A stretch of DNA of 64,000 nt from contig CANTUQ010000158.1 of assembly GCA_947683425.1 (NCBI GenBank), positions 2,294,001 to 2,358,000 of the forward strand, written 5' to 3'. Shown here one piece after another: positions 38,301-50,003 of the stretch (its first letter is position 1; each line of letters opens with the position of its first letter). A program made the translations under genes and the position numbers. The notes below the pieces were generated by a model. It was not told where the DNA came from. It did no database searches and saw nothing but the letters and a program-made list of their open reading frames with translations. The DNA is from Excoecaria cochinchinensis (Eukaryota; Streptophyta; Magnoliopsida; Malpighiales; Euphorbiaceae).

Positions 38301-40599
38301 AAGAAAGGATATGGATGAAATTAATGTAATTGCGGGGACATAAATGTCATTAATGGAAAAGAGAAGGGTATAATTGGAAACCATGGAAAAAGAATAAGGA
38401 TTTAAGTTTAATTAAAGAAATAATAAGTTTAATTAAAGGATTGAAATGTAATTAGTGAATAATGTGATTTTAGATAAGTAATTATGTGATTAAATTGTTG
38501 AATTTAAATGAGTAAATATGGTTAATGATTTAATAGGAAATAATAATAAACTAAAAAGTGGTATTAAGAGTAAATAGTGGAACAAGTCTAATTATAGCAA
38601 ATTGAAGTGGTAAAAATTGGAATTTAAGGAAAAGCAAAGTGTAAAGTGTAATTTGGATTGAAGTATTATGGTAAGAATTAAATGATGAATTGTATGACAA
38701 AATAATGAACAAATATAGTAATATAATTAAGTAGTGGCATTTATGTAAAATAAATCAATTAAGAATAAGAATGTGTATTGATAAAGTGTAGGAGCCAAAT
38801 TGTAGAATTATTATGTTGAAGTTAGTTAGTGGATTAAAGTGTAAATTAGTAGATGATATGGATAATAAATATATATATAATTGATAATTGATGAATGAAT
38901 GATTTGTGAAGCATAGAAAAATTATTGCATGAATAAATGTTAAATAAATAATAATTATAATTGATTTGTACATATATAGTGAATGTGAATGTATGTGTAA
39001 TTTGATGATGTTTGGAATAATGATGTAATTATGAATAAGTGGCAATGAAAGATAAAGAGGTAAGATGGTAATATTGTGAATAAGTAATTAAGTGGGAATT
39101 TAATTGTAATTGACTATTATAAGATAAAGTTGAGACTTAAATGTAAGTAATAAGAAATTGACTAACAGTGAAGTGAAGAAAATATTGATTTAAATATACA
39201 TAAGTCAATAAGGGGATACACGGAAATAATTAGACTAGTAATATAAATAGTGATGATAATAGTGATGCAAGTACAATGGAAATTAATGAATTTGACAACG
39301 AGCATAATAATAGTATTAATTAAGTGAAATGTTCAAAGAATAAATCGGAAATTTATTATGAAGAGATAATTAAGGGGCCATAGTGAATAAAATTACAGTG
39401 CAAGATTTTGTGAATAAGGTTATAAAGAATTAATGAAATTGATGGTGTATTTTACTAAGTAATAATATAGAAAGAGTTTAAATAGAAGTAATGGGAAATA
39501 ATAAATGAAAATTTAAAAATGATAGATGTTAGTGTGAGTAATAAGAAGGTGATAAAATGAAAGAAATTTATAGATCCGTTATAATGATAATTGTATAAGT
39601 GAATAGAATTTAAATGGAAGGTATGTATTAATAATAAGGCTGTAAGTATGAAGACAATGTCAGTAAATATAGAAACAACATTGATTAAGAAATAAATAAG
39701 AAAATAGTGATGGAATAATCAGTATTCAAGTAACCCAGTGACTGAATTCTAGCGTATTCATTCAGTGATAAAATAACTCATAAATAATTAACTTAATGAA
39801 AGATTTGATGCAGTGAAAAATATTAATGTAAAGAGTTAGTGTAATGCAAAAAAGTAAAGGAAATGTAAACAAATAAATAAAGCAAGTCATAATAGTAAGT
39901 CAGTGTTACGAATATTGAAACAATGACTATTTGATAAGTAACTACAAGAGATAAAATAATAAGTGACTAAAATTAAGAAGTGACTAAAATTAAGAACGTA
40001 ATAATTAAATATCGGAAGAGTTAATAGTGAAAGTGACATGAAAGTGATAGTGAAAGTGACAGTGTAAGTGAAAGTGATAGCGATAATTGGTGACAATATA
40101 TAAAATGATTATTGGGAGTATAGTGATAGTGAGAAAAATAAAGATAACAAATACCGTAAAAGTGTATGATAATCATTCAAAAGTCACAAAAATTAATACT
40201 CTTGTAATTCAAATAAAGCAAAAAGAATCTATGTGTGTGTATGCATGTATTATTAGTGCGGAAAACTTAGGATATGTATCTACCACTGGGCATTTTAATG
40301 CTCAGCACGTAAGTGTTAATGCACGCAGGTTAAGATAGTAGATCATAATGTGGTTGAAGTTTTAGTATCGACTGGACGAAGATATTGACAGCTAGAATCG
40401 ATGTTTGGCATGGCATGTTTACGACCGCGGAAAAAAAAAATATATACGAGGTATATGGTATTGTTCTGTTTTAGTATGTGTATGCTTGTTTTTGTTATAA
40501 AAAAAAAATTCTACAAAATGATCGAGTGTATTGTAGTGTTGTCAGTGCAGCATCATAACATCCGGTATCCGTATCATTTACGGGTATAAGGGTGTTATA
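35320..40599 (+). mobile_element. 5.3-kb solo LTR (rightward), TSD ATTTT
   Basis: It starts TGTAGCGACCC and ends GGGTGTTATA (TG...TA), flanked by ATTTT at 35315-35319 and 40600-40604. The intact site is seen in the sister LTR near 16390. It belongs to the same long-LTR group as 13604-18707 but lies in the opposite orientation, so large inverted repeats result (for example 37620-37850 against 16020-16290). Contents: CT-rich leader (36330-36440), donor GAG/GTAAGAG at 36558, hairpin GGGCATTTTAATGCTC (40287-40302). No gene. Confidence 0.88.
40287..40302 (+). other. LTR hairpin, GGGCATT stem variant
   Basis: CCACT, then GGGCATTTTAATGCTC, then AGCACG: the flanks CACT and AGCACG are those of CACTAAGCG..CGCTTAGCACG in the other LTRs, but the stem sequence differs. 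About 300 bp before the LTR end. Confidence 0.55.
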
Positions 40600-41091
40600 A
40601 TTTTCATCAATGTTGTAAATTTCGTATTATATACTTATTTTACAAAATAAGTATACTTAGTCTAGTAAGTGGCTATAAGTTCATTGCTTTCATTCTTTTC
40701 TTATCATTTATACTTCAATTATTCACTTAAACAAAAACAATTTCAATATACGTATAATTTCAATCATTTCAATAATTGTAAATATTTCCCCCCATGGACA
40801 TAATGGGAAAACATTCTCAAAAATGCTTAATTAATTTCTTATAATTTCAATTAACATTCTACACTTTCAACTCATATAGATATTCATTTTATGGTCTTAT
40901 TATCATTAATTAGATTAATTACATTTTTGATTCATTGAATCAATTATTCGATTTTTATGCAATTCTTTTCATTAGACTTTCTTTTTCACTTCTAATTCAC
41001 TCATTTATCTAACTTATAACTCACATATCATATATATCATATAATCTCTCACATTTTCCTTACTAATCCATTCGGCCAGAACTAATATTAT

Positions 41092-41627
41092 TGTAACGGC
41101 TGGTGGGGTACCGACCGAGGGCTATCCCCGGAACATATCCCGTCGAGCCTTCCTTGCGCGTCGCTCAATAGCCACCGCGCCGTACTCACGGTCTTTACAC
41201 TTCCCCTTGTGCATTTTTGCCTTTCGTGGGATTCGAACCAAGGACCTGGGGATAAGTCCTTAATTCACAGAATACCACTATATCCCGTCGGGCCTTCCCT
41301 GCACATCGCTCAATAGCCACCGCGCCGTACTCACGGTCTTTACACTTCCCCTTGTGCATTTTTACCTTTCGTGGGATTCAAACCAAGGACCTGGGGATAA
41401 GTCCTTAATTCATAGAATACCACTACCATTAGGTGGTGGTATTCTATGAATTAAGGACTTATCCCCAGGTCCTTGGTTCGAATCCCACGAAAGGCAAAAA
41501 TGCACAAGGGGAAGTGTAAAGACCGTGAGTACGGCGCGGTGGCTATTGAGCGACGCGCAGGGAAGGCCCGACAGGATATGTTCCGGGGATAGCCCTCGGT
41601 CGGTACCCCACCAGCCGTTACAAAAAA
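41092..41627. mobile_element. Three tRNA-derived SINE copies arranged as a palindrome
   Basis: Copy 3 (41432-41627, plus) has a pol III B box GGTTCGAATCC at 41475-41485 and ends CCAGCCGTTACAAAAAA with a short A tail. Copy 1 (41092-41280, minus) begins TGTAACGGCTGG and has GATTCGAACC. Copy 2 (41279-41421, minus) has GATTCAAACC and lacks the outer 45 bp. Copies 2 and 3 meet head to head at about 41428. Copies 1 and 3 pair over nearly their whole length. Confidence 0.7.
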
Positions 41628-42974
41628 GGCCCCCCACCGTCGTCCCCATTGGAAGGACGCCGGCGGGCGCGCTACCCGACGCTCACTCACACAGATATAC
41701 ACATGCACAACGCGGAAGCATACATTCATACATAACATACATACGAAAATACGGGGTAATTAAAAACTTGACTTACCTCGCGGGTACAGACTAATCATGC
41801 AATAACTCACACACACGCAGGCACTTAGCGGAAGCATAAACACATGCATACATATAATCATACAGCAAAAGCATAAAGCGAACGATAAATCAAAGGAATA
41901 ATCTTAACATAAAAACTTACTAACGATTGCATATACCAAATAAAATCTCTAGATTTTTACATATAATTACATATATACAATAATATAGAAATACAAAAGC
42001 AGAAGTACAGAAACTGAACAAAATACAAAACTTCTAACTCCTATGTGGCCGACCTTGCAGATGCGCGACTCGATCCGAACACAACTTGCCACCTGCACGG
42101 GAAAAGAGCCCATGCTAAGCGATAACGCTTAGTGGGGAGAACATACCAGAATATGGACAGCCATTCACAATGGTCGCGAAGGCATAACACATTCAAATGA
42201 CAAATACGAATATTCATAATACATATATGATCAAACTTGCATAATAAAGGCATTCATTCGAGAACCCATATTCATATCCATATACTTATATTAAAATAAG
42301 CCAAAGTAAAAGCCATGCCATACATAGTACAAATATTATCATGCAAAACTACATATAATATCACATGCATCATACTTACTGGTTCGCCGAGGTATCAGAT
42401 AGTAACACTTCACCGTGCATAATCTCATGAAAATTACATATGCAAATATCATACCAAGGTACCCTTACCTTAGTGGAACCCGTTCGCATGCAACCCAATT
42501 ACCAATCATTACTACACCCAACTATCATGCACCATTAGGAGATACTAAAACATACTTTATCATGTCACAAGACGCATACACTAAATAAAACCCAGTGTAT
42601 AGCATCAAACCACCACACTTCCACTGCGCAACTCTGATCCATACAATATCATGCCATGAATTGCAAACACACAACAACGTACCAAAAACACTGCGATAAC
42701 TGAGTTCAAAGGAACATAAAGCATATCATTACATTATGGCACATGCACTTACAGGACGTCAATCCACATGCATTGCATCACAATAGGACAAATACTCGTT
42801 CACACATTTAACCAAAGTATTCAATGAAGCAAGCCAGTGTACTTATACATACTAGTTCGCATGCTTACATACCCAACTGTTCAATTAAATCCATTCACAA
42901 TACAATATAGGCGGAATAGCATATACAAATACATACTTAAGTCACATTCAGATCACTCAGACTTTTATGATCAC
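41628..42974 (-). mobile_element. Chromoviral LTR fragment (leftward), interrupted by the Tat element
   Basis: It opens CCACCGTCGTCCCCATTGGAA, matching the inverted LTR ends at 1820 and 24200 (split here as CCACCGTCG + TCCCCATTGG). It carries hairpins CACGGGAAAAGAGCCCATG and CTAAGCGATAACGCTTAG (42096-42132) and GCCATTCACAATGGTC downstream. It resembles the LTR at 1811 most. It stops at 42974, where the Tat element begins. Its true terminus may be TGTAAC at 41092, with the SINEs inserted near the end. Confidence 0.7.
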
Positions 42975-45027
42975 TGTAAGCACCGTGTCCCGGAGCGGTC
43001 CGGATCAGAGGTTACCCTACGATGAAATCAATATCCTAGCCTGTATAAATGGTTTGGATTTTGGGATTTTAGTCCCTCGTTTCACGAGAAGCGAGTCTTT
43101 TTACCTTTCGTAGGCAGAGGGGGCAAAACAGAGGTTTTTTCGAGTCAAAAGGCTTTTTTTCCTCCACAGACGGCTAGCCCGTCTGTGAAGTCAGCCCGTC
43201 GCTTGGGGTCACCGATGGCTTGTGGTATTTTCTGACGCCCGTCGGAAAGTCACCGCCCCTGTCAGAACGCCGCCTGGTTTCCCGGAGCACGCAACCCTTC
43301 CGACGCCCGTCGGTGGATGTGGCAGGGCCGTCGGACGAATCCTTGTGTCAGAAGGATTCTTCCGACGCCCGCCCCCATGCACCGACGCCCGTCGGTCGTG
43401 TCTGGCTTATAAAAGCTCCGGATTTTCAATAAAAAAGGGATCCAAAAATTTTCAAGAGGGGAAACTCTGCCAAAATTTAAGCATATTTTCTCTCTCTTCC
43501 AGCAAACACATTTCATAAAGAAATTTATTTCAAAAGAGGATCAAATCCATCCAAAGGGACTAAAAACCAATTAGTTTTCCTTTAGATTTTGATTCCAAAA
43601 ACAATACTTTGAAGATTTGAGAAGGAAGTAATCTGAATTCCTCTTTTAAATCCTTCATCTTGCTTTTCGTGGAACACGCGGGGCTCTAATCAACACAAGA
43701 ATTTCAACCAAAGCGATTATCTGAGGGTAAATATTCCGGATTCCTTCTCCATATCATTCCATATTTATTCTTTATTTGTTAATTCTTCCAATTTTGCCAT
43801 TATTTTTCTTTATTTTGACTCTCATTACTTGATTTTATTGTAAAATCAATTTTTGGCCTTAAAAGGATTTTTCTCTTTCTGTTTTTCGGAGACAGTGGTG
43901 ACCGACGGGTCATCTCTATCACCGACGCCCGTCGGTCACCTCATCTATAGACGCCCTCCTTTCGAGTGACAGACGGACATGTCGGTCACCTTGACTGACG
44001 CCCATCGGTCACCTAAAAGAGGCCGTCGGTGGGTCTGTCTCTTCCCTTTCAAACGATTTTCTATTTTTTTCAAGTCCCTTTGGATTCCCACATATTTATT
44101 GTATGTATATTGACATCTTTTAACTTTCTATGAGTGTATATTGATTCTCTTGGACTATCCCGAGCTTGAGTGGCTACCTGCCGTATTCGGAGGATTTTCG
44201 TCTGGTTTAGTTTCCTAACCCTTTTGATTATTTCCTTCATTTGTTATTCATTGATTATTCTATGTATATGGATGTACTCTTTTCATATCTCGTTAATGTA
44301 TAAAAATGACTCAATGTTTTATATTCAATAAAATGAGGTTTACACAAAGGCAAAGGGGTCCAACGGCCCATTTTTATCCAATAAAAATCATTACGAACAA
44401 AAATATCCAATTTTGATAATGATGCATGCGAAGACCAAAGTCCTCAAAACAAACGATGCCCCGATTTGTGTATGTATCGCACCTTTATAAAGGGAGTTGT
44501 ATTCCGCTCCTTGTATTATTGTAATTTATCATCTTTTGATATTTACTTGCTCATTTATGGCTTTCCAAACACGAATAAATGTGCCTTTAATAAATTGCAT
44601 CGTGTGGAGGGAGAACGAATCAATGATAATTTAAAATTTGATTATAAAGTAATCGAGGTAGAAATAAATGAGAAATCCCGGACCCAGCTCTGGTCTTTGG
44701 GCTCAAAGAGGCTAGAGGTTTACCCTCCAAGACACCTTTTTGTGCCACGAGACTTTAGCGCTAATCCTAGGCTCCTTAGGGTGAGAAGTTTACCTTGAAG
44801 GACCCCTCTGGTTGGCCCAAAATGGATACCAAGCGCAGTCTTAGGCTCTCCGAGATGAGAGTAACTTTCCCAATGTTCTATTAGGTGGCGACTCCATGAA
44901 ACCTCCTTGTTGCCCAACATAGACGCACTTGCAATTTATTGCAAGCTGTCAACGGACCCACAAACGCCCCGATCGCCCTCGTGCGGGCGGTCGAATGGGC
45001 GGACGCGGGGATCTGGTGCACGTCACA
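42975..45027 (+). mobile_element. 5' LTR of the large Tat element
   Basis: 2,053 bp, from TGTAAGCACCGTGTCCC (variant of TGTAGACACCGGGTCCC) to GCACGTCACA. CpG palindromes GACGCCCGTCGG (43230-43400) end a few bases before TATAAAA (43408-43414). GAGGGTAAATATT at 43723-43735 is a donor-like motif shared by the Tat LTRs. A second cluster lies at 43905-44035 (ACCGACGCCCGTCGGTCACC). U5 contains GTGGCGACTCCA (44885-44896), identical to the start of the primer site 143 bp later. Confidence 0.85.
43230..43414 (+). promoter_or_regulatory. CpG palindrome cluster and TATA box of the Tat LTR
   Basis: Repeated GACGCCCGTCGG and one extended ACCGACGCCCGTCGGTCGTG directly precede CTTATAAAAGCTCC (TATAAAA 43408-43414). 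A CT-rich start region and further leader follow. The palindromes are placed like upstream activating sites; binding proteins are unknown. Confidence 0.55.
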
Positions 45028-45028
45028 G

Positions 45029-45046
45029 TGGCGACTCCACTGGGGA
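45029..45046 (+). other. Primer binding site, tRNA-Arg type (Tat)
   Basis: TGGCGACTCCACTGGGGA, one base after the LTR terminus CACA. The intact form of the site seen at 1505 and 32441. Confidence 0.85.
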
Positions 45047-45946
45047 CATTTATGGTTCGAGATTTCAATTTGAAAATACCTCGCTTAACATTTATAATTA
45101 AAATTTAACTCATAAATTTGCTTTCCCTCAAATTTGCATTTGCATATCATTAGAGCCTTAGAATACGCTAGTTTGGTCCCTCTTCTAGCCCCGGTGCATT
45201 CCTGAAGCACGACCTCATTTTCACTCAATTTGGGGAAGTGTCAAGGATAATCACCAGCCCAAGCCAAGTACCTCAAATGGTATATCAAAATGATGACCCG
45301 ATCGATCGCTATGCTCGTGATGAGATAGACCTGTCGGCAGGGATCATGTTTGGGTAGCCTTAAAGAAATATCTCCCTTGTCCAAAGCTCATGTAATGGCC
45401 GTAGTTACTTTCCACAGGTGAAATGAACCTTAATTCCATGCTTGCTGTATGGGCCTTCATGTATTGGGTGAGTCCAGATGTCTCGCTTGGTAACCTAGCC
45501 AAAGGCTATCATGCCCCGGTAGGGCTATGTCGAAATTTATGGAACGTCCAAATACGTGACGATCATTATCCATCTGCTTGTACATTAGCAAAGGAGTGTC
45601 ATGCTGCCGGTTTTTCGCCGCGCACTATGCGCGTCCATCGGGTCCCTCGTTGACCCCTGGGCTAATCCCACCTAGGAAAGAGACTGCATGACCACGTGTG
45701 TGGGAGAAATAAGGGTGGAAGGACCTACTTGCTTGCTTGTGCTCTGTGAGTGTTGCATATCATGACCATGCATTATACCTGCATTTCATGCATCATGCCT
45801 AACGTCTTATCCCTGTAGCCATCATAGATCTGCCCAGGTGGACTAGATCACCAACCGGACGACTGATCCGAGTTCCTACTCCTGAGCTGTCAGATAGAGA
45901 GGGTCTACCAGAAATCTTAGCAGAAATCAGCGGTACTGTATTTCAG
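45047..45946 (+). other. Untranslated leader of the large Tat element
   Basis: 0.9 kb, collinear with the reverse complements of 447-1504 and 31331-32440. A 76-codon frame at 45423-45653 is not recognisably kept in the other leaders and is probably chance. Confidence 0.65.
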
Positions 45947-47079
45947 ATGGCAAACTCGCCTAGGGGGGATGACGCCACCAGGGCCATGATTGCGGAAGAA
46001 GTTGGCCGGCAATTTGAGGAATTCGAGGGTAGGATGATTAATATGTTGACTGCCTTGGCACAGCAGAATGCTCCACAGAATCCTCCTCCTCCTCCTCCTC
46101 CAGTGAGACAGAATGAGCCAGAGGAAGAAAGGGTTGAAAGACGAGAAGAGCCTATTAGGCCGCCGCCAGTAGAGTTAAGGTTAGTAGCCTCAGAAGAACA
46201 GAGAAGAAGGCCCGTGCTGAGAATTGATGATATCGAGGATGATAGGATGAGCCTTGCATTTGAGAGGGGGAAGGCACCTCCGGCCGATGACTTCATTTTA
46301 AAGAAAATGGAAGAGAGGTCCGAAGCTATGGCTCGTATGTTGAGCAGGGGTCAAGGGATGAATCCAGAGGATAAGGAATTGGAGGGAGAGGACCCGATCC
46401 CTTATAACTTTAAAATGCCAGACGTGCCGAAGTTTGATGGAACTTCTGATCCAACCGCTCATGTGAAACAGTATTCTCTGGTCATGAAGGGGACCACGTT
46501 GTCCATGAAGCAGAAGGTAGAATACTTTTGTCTGAGCCTGACCGCGCATGCCATCGACTAGTATCATAGTCTTGACCATCGCACTAAAGAAGATTGGGAT
46601 TTGCTCACTGAGGAGTTTTTGAAGCAGTATGACTGCAATACCAGAATGGAGGTGACTCTAAAAGATCTTGAACTGCTCCAGCAGAAGGCCGGAGAATCTT
46701 TCCATGATTATCTCACCCGATGGCGGAACCGAGTAATGGAGATGCGGAGAAAGCCTGACACCCAGGACCAGATTCGTTTATTCATCAAGAACGCAAGCCC
46801 GTACTTGAAAGATGGGTTGAAGATGAAGGGGTTGAAGGACTGGGAGTCTCTCAAGGATATAGCCATCGAGGCAGAAGGAGAGTTCTTCGCTAGGAAGGCT
46901 AACAATGATAATTTTGCCAAAAGGGCTAACCCCGGTCAAGGAACCAATAGGCCGGCGGGTCCCAGTGGTAGCACCAGAAGAACAGGCGAGGTGTCTGCTA
47001 CTGAGGTAACCACCCAGAGGAAGTTTTCGAACTTGGGGAGACCTTTATCTTGGGTCTTGAGAAGATTAATGAAGGAGGG
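45947..47079 (+). pseudogene. gag: Tat gag, N-terminal and capsid part (TAG stop)
   Basis: ATG at 45947 begins MANSPRGDDATRAMIAEEVG with a predicted coiled coil, then a proline run near codon 50 and an acidic-basic linker. The capsid core includes FKMPDVPKFDGTSDPTAHVK, FCLSLTAHAID, LLTEEFLKQYD and GESFHDYLTRWRNRVMEMRR, the retrotransposon Gag signature. A TAG at 46559-46561 breaks the core at a place where relatives usually have tryptophan. The frame is otherwise open to 47079, where a solo LTR interrupts it inside a basic linker, and it resumes in the same frame at 50004. Confidence 0.85.
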
Positions 47080-50003
47080 TGTAGACACCGAGTCCCGAGG
47101 CGGTCCAAGATCAGGATTACCCGATGATGAAATAGAAGACCGATTTTCGGCAAGAAATGTGAGAATCGATCGTTCCCTTGTCAAAGGTGTGTTTTTCGGA
47201 AAATAATTAAAAATATATATTTTTAGGAAATTAAAATTAAGATGAAAAAAAAAATATATATTAATTTTGTTTCAAAATTTAAAATTAAAAATTAAAAAAA
47301 ATATAATAAAAAAAATTTTTTATCGCGAGTGCCACTGCGGCAGCGCGGGGCCGCCTGCGAGGCAGGCCGCCCCAGCGCGCAGGGGCGCCTGCGAGGCAGG
47401 CCGCCCCAGCGCGCAGGGGCGCCTGCGAGGCAGGCCGCCCCAGCGCGCAGGGGCGCCTGCGCGCGAGGCTGGCGCCTGCGCGCGAGGCTGGCGCCTCGCG
47501 CGCCCCCCCCTGCGCGCGACCCCCCCTGCGCGCGAGGCGGGGCGCTCCGCGCGACCCCCCCTGCGCGCGAGGCGGGGCGCTCCGCGCGACCCCCCTGCGC
47601 GCGAGGCGGGGCGCTCCGCGCGCCCCCCCCCCCCTACGCGCGAGGCAGGGGCCTCGCGCTACCTGCCTGCGCGAGGCAGGCTGCGCGCAGCAGCCTGCCG
47701 CGCGCGGTGCCAGGGCACCACGCGCAGGCTGCCGCGCGCCCTTTGGCTCCTCCGCGCGACCTGTTTTTTCCTGTCCGTTTTTTTTCGCTATTTTCAGTTT
47801 GATTTTCAGATTTTTCTTCAGTCTGACATTTTCCATTGTTTCACCAATTTATGTTATTTTGGATTAACTAAAAATAAAGCCTCTTTTGTCCTTTGCCATT
47901 TTTGGCCAAGGCAACATTAAATGAGGAATTTGCCCTCATTTTTGAGAGGGACGGCAAATATTGAAAAAGAATTTTCTTGAGCTTTTCCTCTCTATCTTTT
48001 TCCACTCTCCAGGAAGCTTTTCTTGCTTCTAAAAAACCCTTCAAAAAATCTTCAAGTTTTCTTCAAAAATCTTAGTTTTGCCATCGCAACATATTAAATA
48101 TTGGGTTGATTTGAGCAAGAAAAAATAATTTTCTTTGTTCCTTCATCCCACAAAAAATATTTTTCTCAAGATAATTTGTTTAGAACACAGATTTTATATT
48201 TATTTCAAATATTATTATCATCAAAAAAAAATCCGACAAGGAAATCGATCGAGACATCCTATTTCCAATCTCAAAATTTCTGAGGGCAAACATTCTTGAA
48301 CTCATCCTCATTTATTTTTTGTATGTTATTTATTGTTGTTAATATTATTTTTGTTGCTATTATCATTTTTATTCATGGTTAATAGTTTCCATTTTTGCTA
48401 CTGTGGACACCCTTAGCTTTGCTTTTGGTCCAACTTCTCCATGTGGATTTGATTTAATTTTATAGATTGATTTTTACTTGTTTTTGCCGTTGGTCACCAA
48501 TCCCCACTTATATTATCATTTCTCTTGCTATTTAATATTATCCTCATGTAGTTATTATTATGGTTATTCTATTGGCCATCCATTCCCTTATTTTGGCATT
48601 ATTATTACTATTATTATTATTATTATCATTATTATTATTACATATTCATGATCGTTGCTATCATTATATTTATTTATTTGCTATGTATCATTTTTTATTG
48701 TTATTATTATTATATATTCATTGTATATTTATTGATATTATGTTATTATAATTGTTAGTATTGTCATCACCTACTTATTGTCATACTAATGTTTATGTGC
48801 CATATAATATTATTATTTATTATCATAATATTATTGTCGTTATCATTATTTATCATTTATTATTATTGTTATATTTCGCACTTGCTTGATTAATTTGCCT
48901 AAAATATTTACTAATATTTTGATATTAATTTTTGTATGAGTTTTAATTTGAGTCGGGCCTTGTGAGCGCCGCGCGACTCCCCAGATGGGTCGCGACGCGT
49001 GGATGGACACTCCATTTTGGTGAGATCTTTTCAATTCTCCTTTGATGTGTTATGTGTTTATTTGTATATATATATTTATTTTATTCGTGCACGCGTGTGA
49101 TAAAAAATCACAAAAATATTTCTATAATTAAATTAGAATTTTCACTAATAAAATCGGGACCAATGTCCCTTGTTTTAGCCCGACTATAAAAACATCACAA
49201 TTAAAAAACGAGGGGTCAATTTTCAATAAAATGGGATCACTCATCCCGGTTTTCATTCAAACAATCAAAACGACTCTTCGAACCCTCTTTAAATTAATAC
49301 GAAGGAACCAATGTTCCTAAATTTCGAACAAACGCGAAGGAACCAATGTTTCTTAAATAATGCCCCGATTTATGTATGTTCTTTTATTTTAATCTTGAGT
49401 GAGTGTTTTAAATTCAAGTTATTTTTGTTTGGGCCCTTGTAATTAATTTTGGGGCAATTTTATTTATCTTTAGGGGATTGTATTCCATCCCACTTACATC
49501 TTCAACCTCCTTTCATTGGGGTTGTATTCTGCCCCTATTTCTATTGTAATTGAGTGCTTGGGTGTTTACCGCTTTCTGTACTTACTTTGCTTATCGCTTT
49601 TATTTATTTTCTTTACGTGCTTTCAATGCGCTATCTAATTTAGATGCATCAATCGCGTGAGATGAGAGATATAATCTTAAGAAGTTAAAAATCCATTCAT
49701 AATTAACCAAAGCATGAATAAGAGGGAAGTTCCGGACACCATAACTCTGGTTTAGACCGTTAGAGGTGAGAAACCTTTTCCTAATTTCTTGCAAATTGGG
49801 TGGCGACTCCAAGTACCTCAAAAGGTGCCTTTAGGCGTCAATAGGCTAGGTTATTCTCCCCAATGTTCTATCGTGGAGGAATACACCGATGATGCCTCAT
49901 GGCGCCCATGATCAAGAGACGCGAACCTTTCATACCTCGAATCCTAAAGCGGATTCAAAGCGAGGGCCCTTGCTGGGTTGTATCGGGTTCGGCGCGCGTC
50001 ACA
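47080..50003 (+). mobile_element. Tat solo LTR (rightward), TSD GAGGG
   Basis: 2,924 bp from TGTAGACACCGAG to GGCGCGCGTCACA, with GAGGG at 47075-47079 and 50004-50008. It carries a 440-bp GC array (47325-47765), a weak TATA-like CTAAAAATAAAG (about 47866), GAGGGCAAACATT (48282-48294; the donor-like GGTAAA is here GGCAAA), ATT microsatellites (48600-48870) and GTGGCGACTCCA (49800-49811), again a partial primer-site copy in U5. No gene. Confidence 0.93.
47325..47765. repeat. Extreme GC tandem array in the Tat solo LTR
   Basis: Three units of about 46 bp (GCCTGCGAGGCAGGCCGCC with CCAGCGCGCAGGGGCG) are followed by shorter units of CTGCGCGCGAGGCGGGGCG and CTCCGCGCGACCCC. GCCTGCGAGGCAGGC is a near-perfect palindrome. 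The array occupies the U3 position held by GACGCCCGTCGG or GACGGCCTGCCC clusters in other Tat LTRs. Long frames in both strands are composition artefacts. Confidence 0.9.

Larger units (their letters stand above)
19466..41091 (-). mobile_element. 5' LTR of the leftward element, in three pieces
   Basis: Pieces 19466-21577, 35100-35319 and 40605-41091 are collinear with 13604-16887 of the 3' LTR once the MITE is removed. The first gap is a Tat derivative (TSD GGAGA/GGAGT) and the second a solo LTR (TSD ATTTT). The remaining 1.8 kb is cut off at 41091, where a TGTAAC terminus begins, so this LTR probably resumes beyond the window. The pieces hold no genes. Confidence 0.75.

Noticed and set aside
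41460..41500. tRNA gene suggested by GGTTCGAATCC
   Set aside because: Only the B box and nearby bases fit; no cloverleaf or acceptor stem. It is a SINE head present in three copies.
45423..45653. 76-codon ORF in the Tat leader
   Set aside because: No equivalent frame was recognised in the collinear leaders at 447-1504 and 31331-32440.
47267..47920. Long overlapping ORFs on both strands, rich in Arg, Ala, Gly and Pro
   Set aside because: They cover the GC tandem array of a Tat LTR. GC-rich repeats lack stop codons in several frames; no domain or conserved start is seen.
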